A DNA stretch of 64,000 bases from an uncultured Tenacibaculum sp. (GTDB lineage: Bacteria; Bacteroidota; Bacteroidia; Flavobacteriales; Flavobacteriaceae). The position numbers and the translations under genes were made by a program. The notes beneath the pieces were generated by a model, which saw only the letters and a list, made by a program, of their open reading frames with translations, had not been told where the DNA came from and ran no database searches. The stretch is from the NCBI RefSeq assembly GCF_947495995.1, contig NZ_CANMAX010000001.1:1-64000 (forward strand), given 5' to 3'. This document shows positions 27,616-35,810 of this stretch, one piece after another; position 1 is the first letter of the stretch, and each line of letters begins with the position of its first letter.

Positions 27616-28989
27616 CTATCTTGAAATAAAGTTGATTCCAAATTGCAACGAAGCTGTATTAGCATCTCCTAAATTAGACAATCCTAAAACATTATCTACT
27701 GCAGTATAAATATTCAACTTCCAAACATTAGCAGAAATTCCGAATCCAAAATTTGTACTTGAAAAATCGTCTATTGTGTAGGTAACTCTTGTATTAAAAC
27801 GTTCAGATAATTTTCTTTCATAAAAACCTGTCAATGCAAATCGAGGTCCGATAGGCGTTAAAACAGAGAAAATTTGTCCTCCAATAGCATTATCATAATA
27901 ATCATTAAATGACATGTCTGCACAATTTTCTTCTCTTCTAGATTTTCCGAAGCTATACTTTCCTGCAAAGTTGAATTTTACAGGACGCATTACTGAATAA
28001 GATTCTGTATTCTCACTTCTAGGAATTCGAGCATTGATTTCATCATTCAATTGTTGCCAATAATCTGGATTTGTATTATCGAACTGAAATTCTATTCCAT
28101 CGAAGATATAATTTCCTTCTACGGTTCCGTTTCTTACTTTATTTGAATAGCTAATAAACCCAACATCTAATAAACTTGCAGAAATTTCTGTTTGCTCATC
28201 TATTGCATAGGTAAATCCGATATCGATACCTAATCCTAAATTACTTCCTAAGAAAATATTTCCTGTAATGTCACTTGACTCAACACCAAACTCATTATTT
28301 TCATCATATAAACCAGAACTATATCCGTTTAAATTAATATTCGTTAACGAATGCTGATAAATTCCTGAAGATCCTAAACGAGTAGTAAAACTTCCTGTGT
28401 TTCCTGTAGAAGTTACATTTAAAGCTCCTGAGTAAATTTTAAGTCGAGCACCAGCTATAAACTTTTCATTAAACTTTCTTGTAATCCCCGCATGAATAAC
28501 TCCTAAAACATCTGCTTTTGCAGCTAAGTTAGAAAACAAAAAGCTTCTGTTTAAAAATCCTGCATTACCATCTCTTATTAACTCTGCAAAATCTTTTGGT
28601 ATTTTTAAAAATGCATCAACTTCTGTATAATAACCAACACTTATATAATCTTTTTTATTTAACTGATAACCTGCGTTAATTACTTCTATTTGAGAGTTTA
28701 TATATGCATAATCGTTAGTACCTAAATTACTAACTACATTATTAAATTTTGTGGTAAAATCTATATTATCGTTACTAAATAAATCTGCTAATGTAAATCC
28801 AGATGTATTTACGCTAGTTGAAATTCCTGATAATAATGGCACACCAATATGATATTTATAAGCAGTTTCTGCACCAGGATTTAATAACAATCCTTGTGGA
28901 ATTTTATCGAAACCGTATAAAATATGTTTATGTTGCCCAAAACAATAACTAACTAATGTTAGTGATAAGAATACTAAAATCTTTTTCAT
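27616..28989 (-). CDS. DUF5723-type outer membrane protein
   Basis: A 457-residue protein with signal peptide (MKKILVFLSLTLVSYCFGQ) and a beta-barrel-like pattern throughout. The early IPQGLLLNPGAETAYKYHIG and the late FALTGFYERKLSERFNTRVT match what I know of DUF5723 proteins, an outer-membrane family related in architecture to PorV/FadL-like barrels. Function is not established. It begins three bases after the upstream lipoprotein gene, so the two are probably co-translated. Confidence 0.75.
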   Translation of the reverse strand: MKKILVFLSLTLVSYCFGQHKHILYGFDKIPQGLLLNPGAETAYKYHIGVPLLSGISTSVNTSGFTLADLFSNDNIDFTTKFNNVVSNLGTNDYAYINSQIEVINAGYQLNKKDYISVGYYTEVDAFLKIPKDFAELIRDGNAGFLNRSFLFSNLAAKADVLGVIHAGITRKFNEKFIAGARLKIYSGALNVTSTGNTGSFTTRLGSSGIYQHSLTNINLNGYSSGLYDENNEFGVESSDITGNIFLGSNLGLGIDIGFTYAIDEQTEISASLLDVGFISYSNKVRNGTVEGNYIFDGIEFQFDNTNPDYWQQLNDEINARIPRSENTESYSVMRPVKFNFAGKYSFGKSRREENCADMSFNDYYDNAIGGQIFSVLTPIGPRFALTGFYERKLSERFNTRVTYTIDDFSSTNFGFGISANVWKLNIYTAVDNVLGLSNLGDANTASLQFGINFISR

Positions 28990-28992
28990 CTA

Positions 28993-29568
28993 CTAATTTA
29001 TTCTGAAGTAAAAAGTTCCTGCTGATTTAAATATTAAAGATGCTGGAACATTAACATCTATTGTTGATCCATCTGTACTTGGTAAAAGTTCTATTCTAAC
29101 TTGCACCTTCCTTGTATTAGTAAAAGCTGGATTGTTAGCTATAATGATTTCTTCTTCCTGTCTGAAATTAGATTCATTCTCTGGAATATCAAGCACTACT
29201 GGTCCGTAAGTAGTATTATCTCCATTATCTAAAAACAGAAATTGAATTCTAAATCTTCTATTAAATTGGTTATTGATATCAAAACGTAAAACTGCTCTCT
29301 CTAAATTATCATTAGATTGTTCGTTATTAAAAACAGTGAATAAAGACGTTTGTTCAATTGGCATACTTAATTCTGTTCCTCCAATTACCAATTGGTTTTG
29401 TGTGATTGTAGAATTTACTAACGAAGCAGCAACAGCTGGTGTTAATTCTAAATCTCCTGCTTGATCGAAATTAAGATCTTCTACACAAGAACTTAACATC
29501 AATACAAAACAACAAAATACTGTTTTTAAAAAAAATCTCATCATATTCTCATTTACTTTCATGTTCAT
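28993..29568 (-). CDS. Lipoprotein of unknown function
   Basis: A 191-residue protein with a lipobox (CFVLMLSSC). The true start may be one of two adjacent Met codons at residues 9-10 (MMRFFLKTVF), which would put the signal at the very N-terminus. The mature part is beta-rich with no recognised motif. Its 16-base distance from the HAD gene and 3-base distance to the DUF5723 gene suggest it partners the outer membrane protein. Confidence 0.7.
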   Translation of the reverse strand: MNMKVNENMMRFFLKTVFCCFVLMLSSCVEDLNFDQAGDLELTPAVAASLVNSTITQNQLVIGGTELSMPIEQTSLFTVFNNEQSNDNLERAVLRFDINNQFNRRFRIQFLFLDNGDNTTYGPVVLDIPENESNFRQEEEIIIANNPAFTNTRKVQVRIELLPSTDGSTIDVNVPASLIFKSAGTFYFRIN

Positions 29569-29584
29569 TTGTAACGCTCTAAAA

Positions 29585-30268
29585 CTAAAGAAATTGTTTA
29601 ATTTCTAACAACTCTACTACAGTTTTAACACTAGTTTCGTGTTCTTCTTTATTCGGATTGAAAAAAACAGGTGTGATGTTTAAATTTTGAGATCCAATTA
29701 CATCTGCTTCTAAACTATCACCTATCATTACACTATTTTCTGGTTTTGAGTTTGCTAGTTCTAATGCAAAATTAAATATTTCAGGATTAGGTTTTTTAAC
29801 CCCAACACTTTCAGAAGTAACAATTATATCAAAAAAATCTCGTATCCCTGAGTTATTTAACTTCTTGTACTGCACTTCTTTAAAACCATTTGTAATAATA
29901 TGCAATTTATACTTAGGTTTCAAATATTCAAGCAACTCAATTGTTCCTTCAATTAAAAAATTATGATTTGGTAAGTAATTAATATAATCTTCTGAAATCT
30001 GGTGAATCAGTTCATCTGAAACTTCATAATTTAAAGCGTCAAAAACATCTTTTAATCTTTTGTATCGTAACGCTTCTTTAGAAATTTTATCTTCTCTGTA
30101 CAGTCTCCAGTAACTTAAGTTTAAAGGAATATAAACTTTTAAAAATTCATCAAAATCAAGTTTTATGTTTTGTTCCTCAAAAATTTGTTGAAAAGTTAAT
30201 GCGGAGTTTTTATCGAAGTCCCACAGTGTATGATCTAAATCAAAAAATATATGCTCTATACCAGTCAT
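29585..30268 (-). CDS. YjjG-type HAD nucleotidase
   Basis: A 227-residue HAD-superfamily phosphatase. Motif I FFDLDHTLWDFDKNS (nucleophile Asp), motif II HIITNGFKEVQ, motif III Lys in GVKKPNPEIFNFAL and motif IV MIGDSLEADVIGSQN are present, with an alpha-helical C1 cap. The motif I wording DHTLWDFD is typical of YjjG pyrimidine 5'-nucleotidases that remove noncanonical nucleotides. First gene of the operon running to 26783; its promoter element abuts the ATG. Confidence 0.88.
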   Translation of the reverse strand: MTGIEHIFFDLDHTLWDFDKNSALTFQQIFEEQNIKLDFDEFLKVYIPLNLSYWRLYREDKISKEALRYKRLKDVFDALNYEVSDELIHQISEDYINYLPNHNFLIEGTIELLEYLKPKYKLHIITNGFKEVQYKKLNNSGIRDFFDIIVTSESVGVKKPNPEIFNFALELANSKPENSVMIGDSLEADVIGSQNLNITPVFFNPNKEEHETSVKTVVELLEIKQFL

Positions 30269-30272
30269 AGCT

Positions 30273-30280
30273 CAAAAGTA
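30273..30280 (-). promoter_or_regulatory. -7 element just before the YjjG-like gene
   Basis: On the minus strand TACTTTTG (30280-30273) ends four bases before the ATG at 30268. The expected transcript would start at or next to the start codon. Confidence 0.5.
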
Positions 30281-30354
30281 AGGATATAATTAGTCTGAAA
30301 TTTAATTTAATTGTTAAAAAAATATATCTTGCCTAGAAAATAAAGAGTAGAAAA

Positions 30355-31449
30355 TTGCAGTTATCTGAACTTTTTAATTTATTCTTAATCGTAAGCGCAA
30401 TACACGGTTTTGCTTTCTTCTTTTTCTTGTTAAAAAAGAAAACCAAAAATAGAGGAATTTTATTTCTAAGCTTAATGATTTTAGCCATAGCTTTAAATAA
30501 TTTGCAATCTTGGCTGTTAATCAAAGAGTTCTTTATTTTAAAGTACATTCAAATTCCTTGGCATTTATTAATTGCTCCTTTTTTCTACGTTTTCCTACTG
30601 CATTATTTAGATATTAAAAAGAAGTTCTTTAATGTTTTAAAGTTCATTATTCCTCTTTTCTTTATCAGTATTATTTTTCAAGTAGTGTACTTATCATTTA
30701 TTAAAGATGTAAAGAGTGATGCAGATTATAGTTTATTTTATGAAAAATATACTGCTATCGAAGAAGTGATCAGCTTACTTATTTCTTTAATTTTATTCTA
30801 TTACAGTTATAGTACCTTAAAATATAAAAGTCACCTTTTTAAAGAGGTTTTAAGTTTTGATAATTTAAAATGGTTAAACTCTTTTATTTATTTAGGTGGA
30901 ATCACCTACATACTTTGGTCTGTAGCGCTTATTGTAAAGTTCTATTTAAACTTCGATAATTTTATTGTTTTCTATTACCCGTTAAGGGTTATGACAACCT
31001 TGCTTATTTATTGGTTAGGTTATGAACTTATTTTTGTTTTAAAACAAGTAAAAGAAAGAAAATCGATTCGAGAAAAAATTATTGCAAAACCACAAAAGGA
31101 AAAGCAAAACACCTCTCAAAAGTTTATTCAAATTACATCTTATATTACCGATAATAGACGTTTTTTAGATAATTTATTAAGTTTAGAAACCTTAGCAAAC
31201 GAACTACAAATAAGCAGTAGTCAATTATCAAAAGTAATTAATGAAGAAACTTCTCAGAATTTCAATCATCTTATCAATAATTATCGAGTAGAATTTTCGA
31301 AACAATTGTTGTTAGATCCCGAATACAATAATTATACGATTACCTCAATTGCGCTAGAATCCGGATTCAATTCTAAATCTACATTCTACAATGCATTCAA
31401 AAAACATACAGGCATCACTCCTACTAATTTTAGAGTTCAAAACTCGTAA
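30355..31449 (+). CDS. Membrane-embedded AraC-family transcriptional regulator
   Basis: A 364-residue protein whose first ~230 residues form about seven hydrophobic helices and whose end (about 265-362) is an AraC-type double helix-turn-helix: LSLETLANELQISSSQLSKV, then the second HTH SIALESGFNSKSTFYNAFKK and HTGITPTNFR. The linker between the two (KQVKERKSIREKIIAKPQKE) is basic. A signal sensed in the membrane would thus act on DNA near the membrane. The start is TTG at 30355. Three transcription units directly downstream share a promoter-proximal motif set with fixed spacing (31457, 32099, 32885), the natural candidate operators of this protein; one of them drives a fatty acid desaturase. 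The regulator's own upstream region does not carry the motif. The binding assignment is an inference. Confidence 0.85.
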   Translation: MQLSELFNLFLIVSAIHGFAFFFFLLKKKTKNRGILFLSLMILAIALNNLQSWLLIKEFFILKYIQIPWHLLIAPFFYVFLLHYLDIKKKFFNVLKFIIPLFFISIIFQVVYLSFIKDVKSDADYSLFYEKYTAIEEVISLLISLILFYYSYSTLKYKSHLFKEVLSFDNLKWLNSFIYLGGITYILWSVALIVKFYLNFDNFIVFYYPLRVMTTLLIYWLGYELIFVLKQVKERKSIREKIIAKPQKEKQNTSQKFIQITSYITDNRRFLDNLLSLETLANELQISSSQLSKVINEETSQNFNHLINNYRVEFSKQLLLDPEYNNYTITSIALESGFNSKSTFYNAFKKHTGITPTNFRVQNS

Positions 31450-31456
31450 AAACAGT

Positions 31457-31538
31457 GTCCTAAAATCATCAAAACCGTCCTGTTTCTAGCATAAACCTTA
31501 TTTCTGGACTCTGAAAGTACTTTCTGCAAATAGTTTTA
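31457..31538 (+). promoter_or_regulatory. Shared operator/promoter, copy 1
   Basis: GTCCT at 31457 and 31477 (20-base period), then 24 bases, GGAC at 31506, then 21 bases, and TAGTTTTA at 31531 (one base off TAnnTTTG). The same spacing is found in two further copies. GGAC stands where the usual -33 TTTG should be, as expected for an activator-dependent promoter. Confidence 0.7.
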
Positions 31539-31572
31539 TGTCATGAATTTCTAATTATAAAAAGTAGTAATC

Positions 31573-32025
31573 ATGAAACTAAAATTAACCTATTTAAAAA
31601 TGTGTATTATTTTATGCACACTATTCGTTAGTACTAATTGTTTTTCTCAATCGGAAAAAGAAACTGAACAAGCTTCAACTCAAATTAATTTCAATCAAAA
31701 ATCTATTAAAAAACTACAAGTCTTGGGTATTGATTATGATAAAATTGACTTCAATAATCAAAATGATCTTTTAAAACTGAATTTAATTCTACAATACGAT
31801 AAAAGATACAGATCTAATCAGCTTTTTGCATACATCTGCACTGGACTTTCAATATTAGCTATTGCTTCTGCTATTACAAGCGGAAATCGAAGCGGAATTT
31901 TTAACGATTTTTCTCAAGACATTCATTATATAGCAGCGGCTGGTTATGCAGGTATATCTATTCCTTTGTGGATTGGAAGAAGTAGATATAAAAAAGAACG
32001 AGATAACTTAATCAAACTCTTTTAA
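31573..32025 (+). CDS. Small membrane protein of unknown function
   Basis: A 150-residue protein with a signal peptide (ending TNCFSQ; the Cys could instead be a lipobox-like residue), a polar region about 25-75 with NQKSIKKLQVLGIDYDKIDF, and two hydrophobic segments near residues 83-103 and 118-136. It ends in a basic tail (GRSRYKKERDNLIKLF). No family recognised. It has its own promoter with motif copy 1 and its own terminator, so it is a single-gene unit of the candidate AraC regulon. Confidence 0.75.
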   Translation: MKLKLTYLKMCIILCTLFVSTNCFSQSEKETEQASTQINFNQKSIKKLQVLGIDYDKIDFNNQNDLLKLNLILQYDKRYRSNQLFAYICTGLSILAIASAITSGNRSGIFNDFSQDIHYIAAAGYAGISIPLWIGRSRYKKERDNLIKLF

Positions 32026-32050
32026 CACAACCGTTTTCTGTAAGATTTTT

Positions 32051-32088
32051 AAACAGTTTTTGGCAGTACACCAAAAACTGTTTTTCTT
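32051..32088 (+). terminator. Terminator of the small membrane protein gene
   Basis: Perfect 13-bp stem (32051-32063 with 32071-32083), 7-base loop, followed by TTCTTT. It lies 25 bases after the stop. Confidence 0.85.
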
Positions 32089-32098
32089 TATAAAGACT

Positions 32099-32180
32099 AT
32101 CCTAAAATCGGCAAACCTCTCCTATTACAATCATAAACTAAGATTCTGGACATTCGTTTTTGGTTTCAAAAATACTTTTG
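32099..32180 (+). promoter_or_regulatory. Shared operator/promoter, copy 2
   Basis: TCCT at 32100 and 32120 (20-base period), 24 bases, GGAC at 32148, 21 bases, then TACTTTTG at 32173, an exact TAnnTTTG. Between copies 1 and 2 the stretches TCCTAAAATC, CATAAAC and TTCTGGAC are also conserved. Confidence 0.75.
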
Positions 32181-32205
32181 AAGTAACTTTTTAATCTTAC
32201 AAATC

Positions 32206-32814
32206 ATGAAAAAAGCTTCATTGTATTTTATTGTTTATTCACTTATGTGTTTTCTACTTTTTACAGGTAAATTAAATGCGCAAGAAAACGATACCGCTTC
32301 TATTATTGGATTTAGTCCATCTTCAAAAATCACAACTATAAATGGTTTAGGTTTTAATTATACCATCTTGGCTCTTAAGAAACGTTATGCTGATGTAAAT
32401 GGAATTCGATTAAATGTAACTCCTATTACGATATTCATGCCTTTTTTAACTCTTTTGCATGCTCCTATTATTAAAGCTGGACAAATTGACAACACATTTG
32501 GTTATGAAGATCAAAATAGAATTAACGGAATAAACCTAACCTTGTTCGACCCGAACTCTAGTAAGATAAATGGTATAGAGATTAATATTTCTGGAGGGAG
32601 AGGAAACACAACAAATGGTTTTTCAACTGGATTGGTAAATAGTCACGAAACTATTAACGGTTTAACCTTCGGAATTCTTCGAAATGCGAGTAATAAATGT
32701 CGCGGAATACAAATCGGTTTGGTTAATGAGTGTGAAAATCTAAAAGGAATTCAAATTGGATTATGGAACAAAAATTCAAAAAGAAACTTTCCGCTTATTA
32801 ACTGGAATTTCTAA
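32206..32814 (+). CDS. LA_2272-like surface repeat protein
   Basis: A 202-residue protein with a signal peptide (ending KLNAQ) followed by short repeats built around N-G-I/L (TTINGLGFNYT, RINGINLTLFD, KINGIEINISG, TINGLTFGILR, KCRGIQIGLVN, NLKGIQIGLWN). This is the pattern of the LA_2272 surface repeat family; it probably forms a beta-solenoid or barrel at the surface. Function unknown. It is the second unit of the candidate AraC regulon, with motif copy 2 upstream. Confidence 0.75.
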   Translation: MKKASLYFIVYSLMCFLLFTGKLNAQENDTASIIGFSPSSKITTINGLGFNYTILALKKRYADVNGIRLNVTPITIFMPFLTLLHAPIIKAGQIDNTFGYEDQNRINGINLTLFDPNSSKINGIEINISGGRGNTTNGFSTGLVNSHETINGLTFGILRNASNKCRGIQIGLVNECENLKGIQIGLWNKNSKRNFPLINWNF

Positions 32815-32884
32815 AAGCTAAATCAATTCGCATTAATACTTTTCAATTAAAACTCATCAACATTTTATCTGTTCAATTTAAGTT

Positions 32885-32966
32885 GTCCTAAAATCGGCAA
32901 ACTCGTCCTATTCTATGGAAAGTGATTTTTATCGGACTAAAATATTTTAAGCTGAACATAATTTTG
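32885..32966 (+). promoter_or_regulatory. Shared operator/promoter, copy 3
   Basis: TCCT at 32886 and 32906 (20-base period), 24 bases, GGAC at 32934, 21 bases, then TAATTTTG at 32959, an exact TAnnTTTG. With copy 2 it shares TCCTAAAATCGGCAAAC. It drives the desaturase gene 23 bases downstream. Confidence 0.75.
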
Positions 32967-32989
32967 ACATAAACTTTAATTCTTCAATT

Positions 32990-34060
32990 ATGGAAAATCC
33001 TAAATTTATAAGTTCAACTAAAGAAAAACAATTTTTCACCACATTAAGAGAAAAAGTCTTTTATCAACTTGGTTATAATAACTCAAAATTCGGAGATTTT
33101 AATTTCTGGGCTAAAGGCATTTTTTGGTGCTTCGTATCTTATTTTAGTTACAGTGCTTTATTTTTTACGCACAGTCATCTAGCATTTTGGTGTTTCTTTT
33201 TAATGTTTCAAATTTCTGGATTACTTATTGGCTTTAGTTTTGGCCACGATGCTTCTCATAACACTGCTTTTAGAAATAAAGATGCCAATCAGGTTTTACA
33301 TTTCTTTTGTTTTTTAACTGTTGGAATAGATCCTTTGCTTTGGGGATTAAGACATATTAGATCTCATCATTTATATGCAAATGTTGAAGGAAGTGATATC
33401 GATATTGATAAAAATCCGTTTTTACGATTGGCTCCTTCACATCCTTGGTCTAAAAAACATAAATACCAACATATTTATGCGCCATTTGTTTACATGTTAG
33501 CTTTATTACATTCTGTTTTTATGGGAGATTGGATTTATCTTTTCTCTAAAGAATATTCTTGGATGCGAGAAGGTGTTTCTAAAAACCAATTGTACATCAG
33601 ATTTTTCCTTTTCAAAATTCTGTACTTTTCTTTAGTCCTTTTTATTCCATTTGCGTATTCAAATGTTTCCTTTCAGTTTGTAACACTAACTTACATTACC
33701 ACTTCAGCATTTACGTCTTTACTTTTTGTAGTAATGCTTGTAGGAACTCATTTCTTTTTAGAAGCTTCTTATTACGAATGCGAGAACAATGAATTAAACT
33801 CTTCTTGGGCAATTCATCAATTAAAAACTAGTTGTGATTGGAATCCGAATAGCAAATTTGCTCGATTCTTAAGTGGAGGCTCTAACTGTCACGCCGCTCA
33901 TCATTTATTCCCAAACATTTGTCATACGAACTACGACAAAATCAATTCAATTATCGAAGAAACAACTAAAGAATATGGATATCCATATCATAAAAAAACA
34001 TTGCTAAACATGATGATTTCTCACTTTAAACATCTTAAAAAGATGGGAGAAAATTCTTAA
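32990..34060 (+). CDS. Membrane fatty acid desaturase
   Basis: A 356-residue membrane desaturase of the acyl-lipid type, placing a double bond in fatty acyl chains with a di-iron centre. The three histidine boxes are complete: GHDASHN (about 88), RHIRSHH (about 124) and NCHAAHH (about 306). Hydrophobic pairs flank the boxes as expected. There is no fused cytochrome b5. Regioselectivity cannot be read from the sequence. It follows motif copy 3 and is the most informative member of the candidate AraC regulon, since it would alter membrane fluidity. The next gene follows after 28 bases, probably in the same transcript. Confidence 0.9.
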   Translation: MENPKFISSTKEKQFFTTLREKVFYQLGYNNSKFGDFNFWAKGIFWCFVSYFSYSALFFTHSHLAFWCFFLMFQISGLLIGFSFGHDASHNTAFRNKDANQVLHFFCFLTVGIDPLLWGLRHIRSHHLYANVEGSDIDIDKNPFLRLAPSHPWSKKHKYQHIYAPFVYMLALLHSVFMGDWIYLFSKEYSWMREGVSKNQLYIRFFLFKILYFSLVLFIPFAYSNVSFQFVTLTYITTSAFTSLLFVVMLVGTHFFLEASYYECENNELNSSWAIHQLKTSCDWNPNSKFARFLSGGSNCHAAHHLFPNICHTNYDKINSIIEETTKEYGYPYHKKTLLNMMISHFKHLKKMGENS

Positions 34061-34088
34061 AAATTCACTTAAACCAATACATCTAAAT

Positions 34089-34988
34089 ATGAAACTAAAA
34101 CTATTTCTTACAAGCTATTTTATATTGATAATAGCCTATGCTCAAAATTCAATAAGTTTAGATCGGCTTCGAGCCATTAAAAATGAAAACCTAACGTTCT
34201 ATAATGTTGATGGAATTCGAATTAGCAAACAAGATTTTTCTTACAGTTTTAATAAAAAAGGACTTAAGAAAGCTTATAGAAAATACCGCATTAAAAAGAA
34301 AGATCTTAAAACTAAAGATAGCTTACTATTACACAATCATTTCTTAGTTACAACTGAAACTAAAATTAATGATGAATTCAATCAGTATGACGCTATATAT
34401 TTTATTGAAAATAGTAAAAAACAAATCTCAGTTATCTTTTTTAATAGCTACAAAAGAAACCCTAATCTTGAAAGAGAGTTTATAGATTTAGCTATAAAAA
34501 ATAAAATTCCTAAAGATCGATTTGCAGAACCTGTTGTAGATATGATAGATTTTGCTGGAAGATTAATTCAACTTGGTCCAGCATGCAAGTGGCAAGATAT
34601 TAATAATGTTCAATGTCCTTATTCCGGACAAATGAATTGGTCTATTCACAAAAATTTAAACAGTGCTAAAAAAGGATTGAATTTTCAATTAGTGACGACT
34701 AAAATGAAAAAAAACTTAAAAGTACTGTCAGAAGAATCAATACCAATTGAGTTTGAAGGAACTGATACCAAAGCCACAAAAATTGTTTATGATATAAAAG
34801 GAACCTCTTCGCTTTTAGTTGGATTATCAGGAGCAAAATCATTAACCGTTTTTTACGTTGCTTGTAAAGTTAGAAACAATTACGTGAGTTGTATATTAAG
34901 TTTTTGGAATAACGATTCAATTAGAAAAAGTGGCTTACCTCCTCTTCTAGAAGAAGTCATGAAAATAAAAAACGTCAATACTAAGTAA
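34089..34988 (+). CDS. Secreted protein of unknown function
   Basis: A 299-residue protein with a signal peptide (MKLKLFLTSYFILIIAYAQ). The N-terminal part is very basic (KGLKKAYRKYRIKKKDLKTK). The later part contains four Cys residues (LGPACKWQDI, NVQCPYSG, YVACKVRN, YVSCILSFW). I recognise no family. It lies 28 bases behind the desaturase and has no promoter motif of its own, so it is likely co-expressed with it. Confidence 0.7.
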   Translation: MKLKLFLTSYFILIIAYAQNSISLDRLRAIKNENLTFYNVDGIRISKQDFSYSFNKKGLKKAYRKYRIKKKDLKTKDSLLLHNHFLVTTETKINDEFNQYDAIYFIENSKKQISVIFFNSYKRNPNLEREFIDLAIKNKIPKDRFAEPVVDMIDFAGRLIQLGPACKWQDINNVQCPYSGQMNWSIHKNLNSAKKGLNFQLVTTKMKKNLKVLSEESIPIEFEGTDTKATKIVYDIKGTSSLLVGLSGAKSLTVFYVACKVRNNYVSCILSFWNNDSIRKSGLPPLLEEVMKIKNVNTK

Positions 34989-35083
34989 GGGGAAATTGCT
35001 AAGAAAACAAAAATCAAAAAAAAGGAAAATGTTAAGAAATCATTTCTTTTTAAAAATCATTCAAAAATTAAGAATAGAAAAAA

Positions 35084-35091
35084 TATATTTG
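35084..35091 (+). promoter_or_regulatory. -7 element before the 35105 gene
   Basis: TATATTTG, an exact TAnnTTTG, ends 13 bases before the ATG at 35105. The AraC-regulon motif is absent here, so this gene lies outside that set. Confidence 0.5.
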
Positions 35092-35104
35092 CCGAAAAAA
35101 TCGT

Positions 35105-35644
35105 ATGAAAAATTTAAATATTACTACCGTAATTGTCTTTTTAGTATTATCAATATTTAAAGTTCAATCTCAAGAAGAAAAAGTAAGTCAAATACAAGGA
35201 AAAAACGAAATTAAACTTAACGGATTTTATTTAGCATTAGGTGTAGCTGAAATTAGCTATGAGAGAATATTGAATAATGAATCAGCAGTTGGAATTTCTG
35301 TAAACTTCGATTTAGAAGAGAACAATCTCTATAATTTTGGTGTAATTCCTTATTACAGGTTATATTTTGGAAAGAAAAAAGCTGCAGGATTCTTTATTGA
35401 AGGTAACGCAGCCGTTATCGCTGATGATCCAAGACCTTGTTACGATTGCTTCCTTTCTCCTGGGCCTCGTGAAAGTAAATTATACTTCGGACTTGGTGTT
35501 GCTGCTGGAGGAAAATTTATCTCTAGAAAAGGATGGGTTGGAGAAATTTTTATAGGTATTGGTAGATTTTTTGGAACAGATGAATACTACCATATTTCTG
35601 AACTTTACCCAAGAGTTGGAATATCATTTGGAAAACGTTTTTAA
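35105..35644 (+). CDS. Small outer membrane beta-barrel-like protein
   Basis: A 179-residue protein with signal peptide (ending FKVQSQ). Alternating hydrophobic strands (YLALGVAEISYERIL, NFGVIPYYRLYFGKKK, GFFIEGNAAVIAD) and an aromatic end (RVGISFGKRF) suggest an eight-stranded barrel, similar to DUF3575-type proteins. A short Cys pair (RPCYDCFLSPGP) sits in a predicted loop. Function unknown. Confidence 0.65.
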   Translation: MKNLNITTVIVFLVLSIFKVQSQEEKVSQIQGKNEIKLNGFYLALGVAEISYERILNNESAVGISVNFDLEENNLYNFGVIPYYRLYFGKKKAAGFFIEGNAAVIADDPRPCYDCFLSPGPRESKLYFGLGVAAGGKFISRKGWVGEIFIGIGRFFGTDEYYHISELYPRVGISFGKRF

Positions 35645-35668
35645 CACATATTAAAATTATTGTATTAC

Positions 35669-35705
35669 TAAGGTGTTGTTAACTCAACACCTTATTTCTT
35701 TTTAG
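35669..35705 (+). terminator. Terminator after the barrel protein gene
   Basis: TAAGGTGTTG pairs with CAACACCTTA around a 6-base loop, followed by a T-rich stretch. Confidence 0.8.
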
Positions 35706-35810
35706 AGGCTTATTTAGTGTCTTGAAAATAAATAGTTCTAAAGAATAATTATATTTGATTCAAAATACAAAACTTCACAAATTAATACTGAAGTTAAAGT
35801 AAAGGATACA

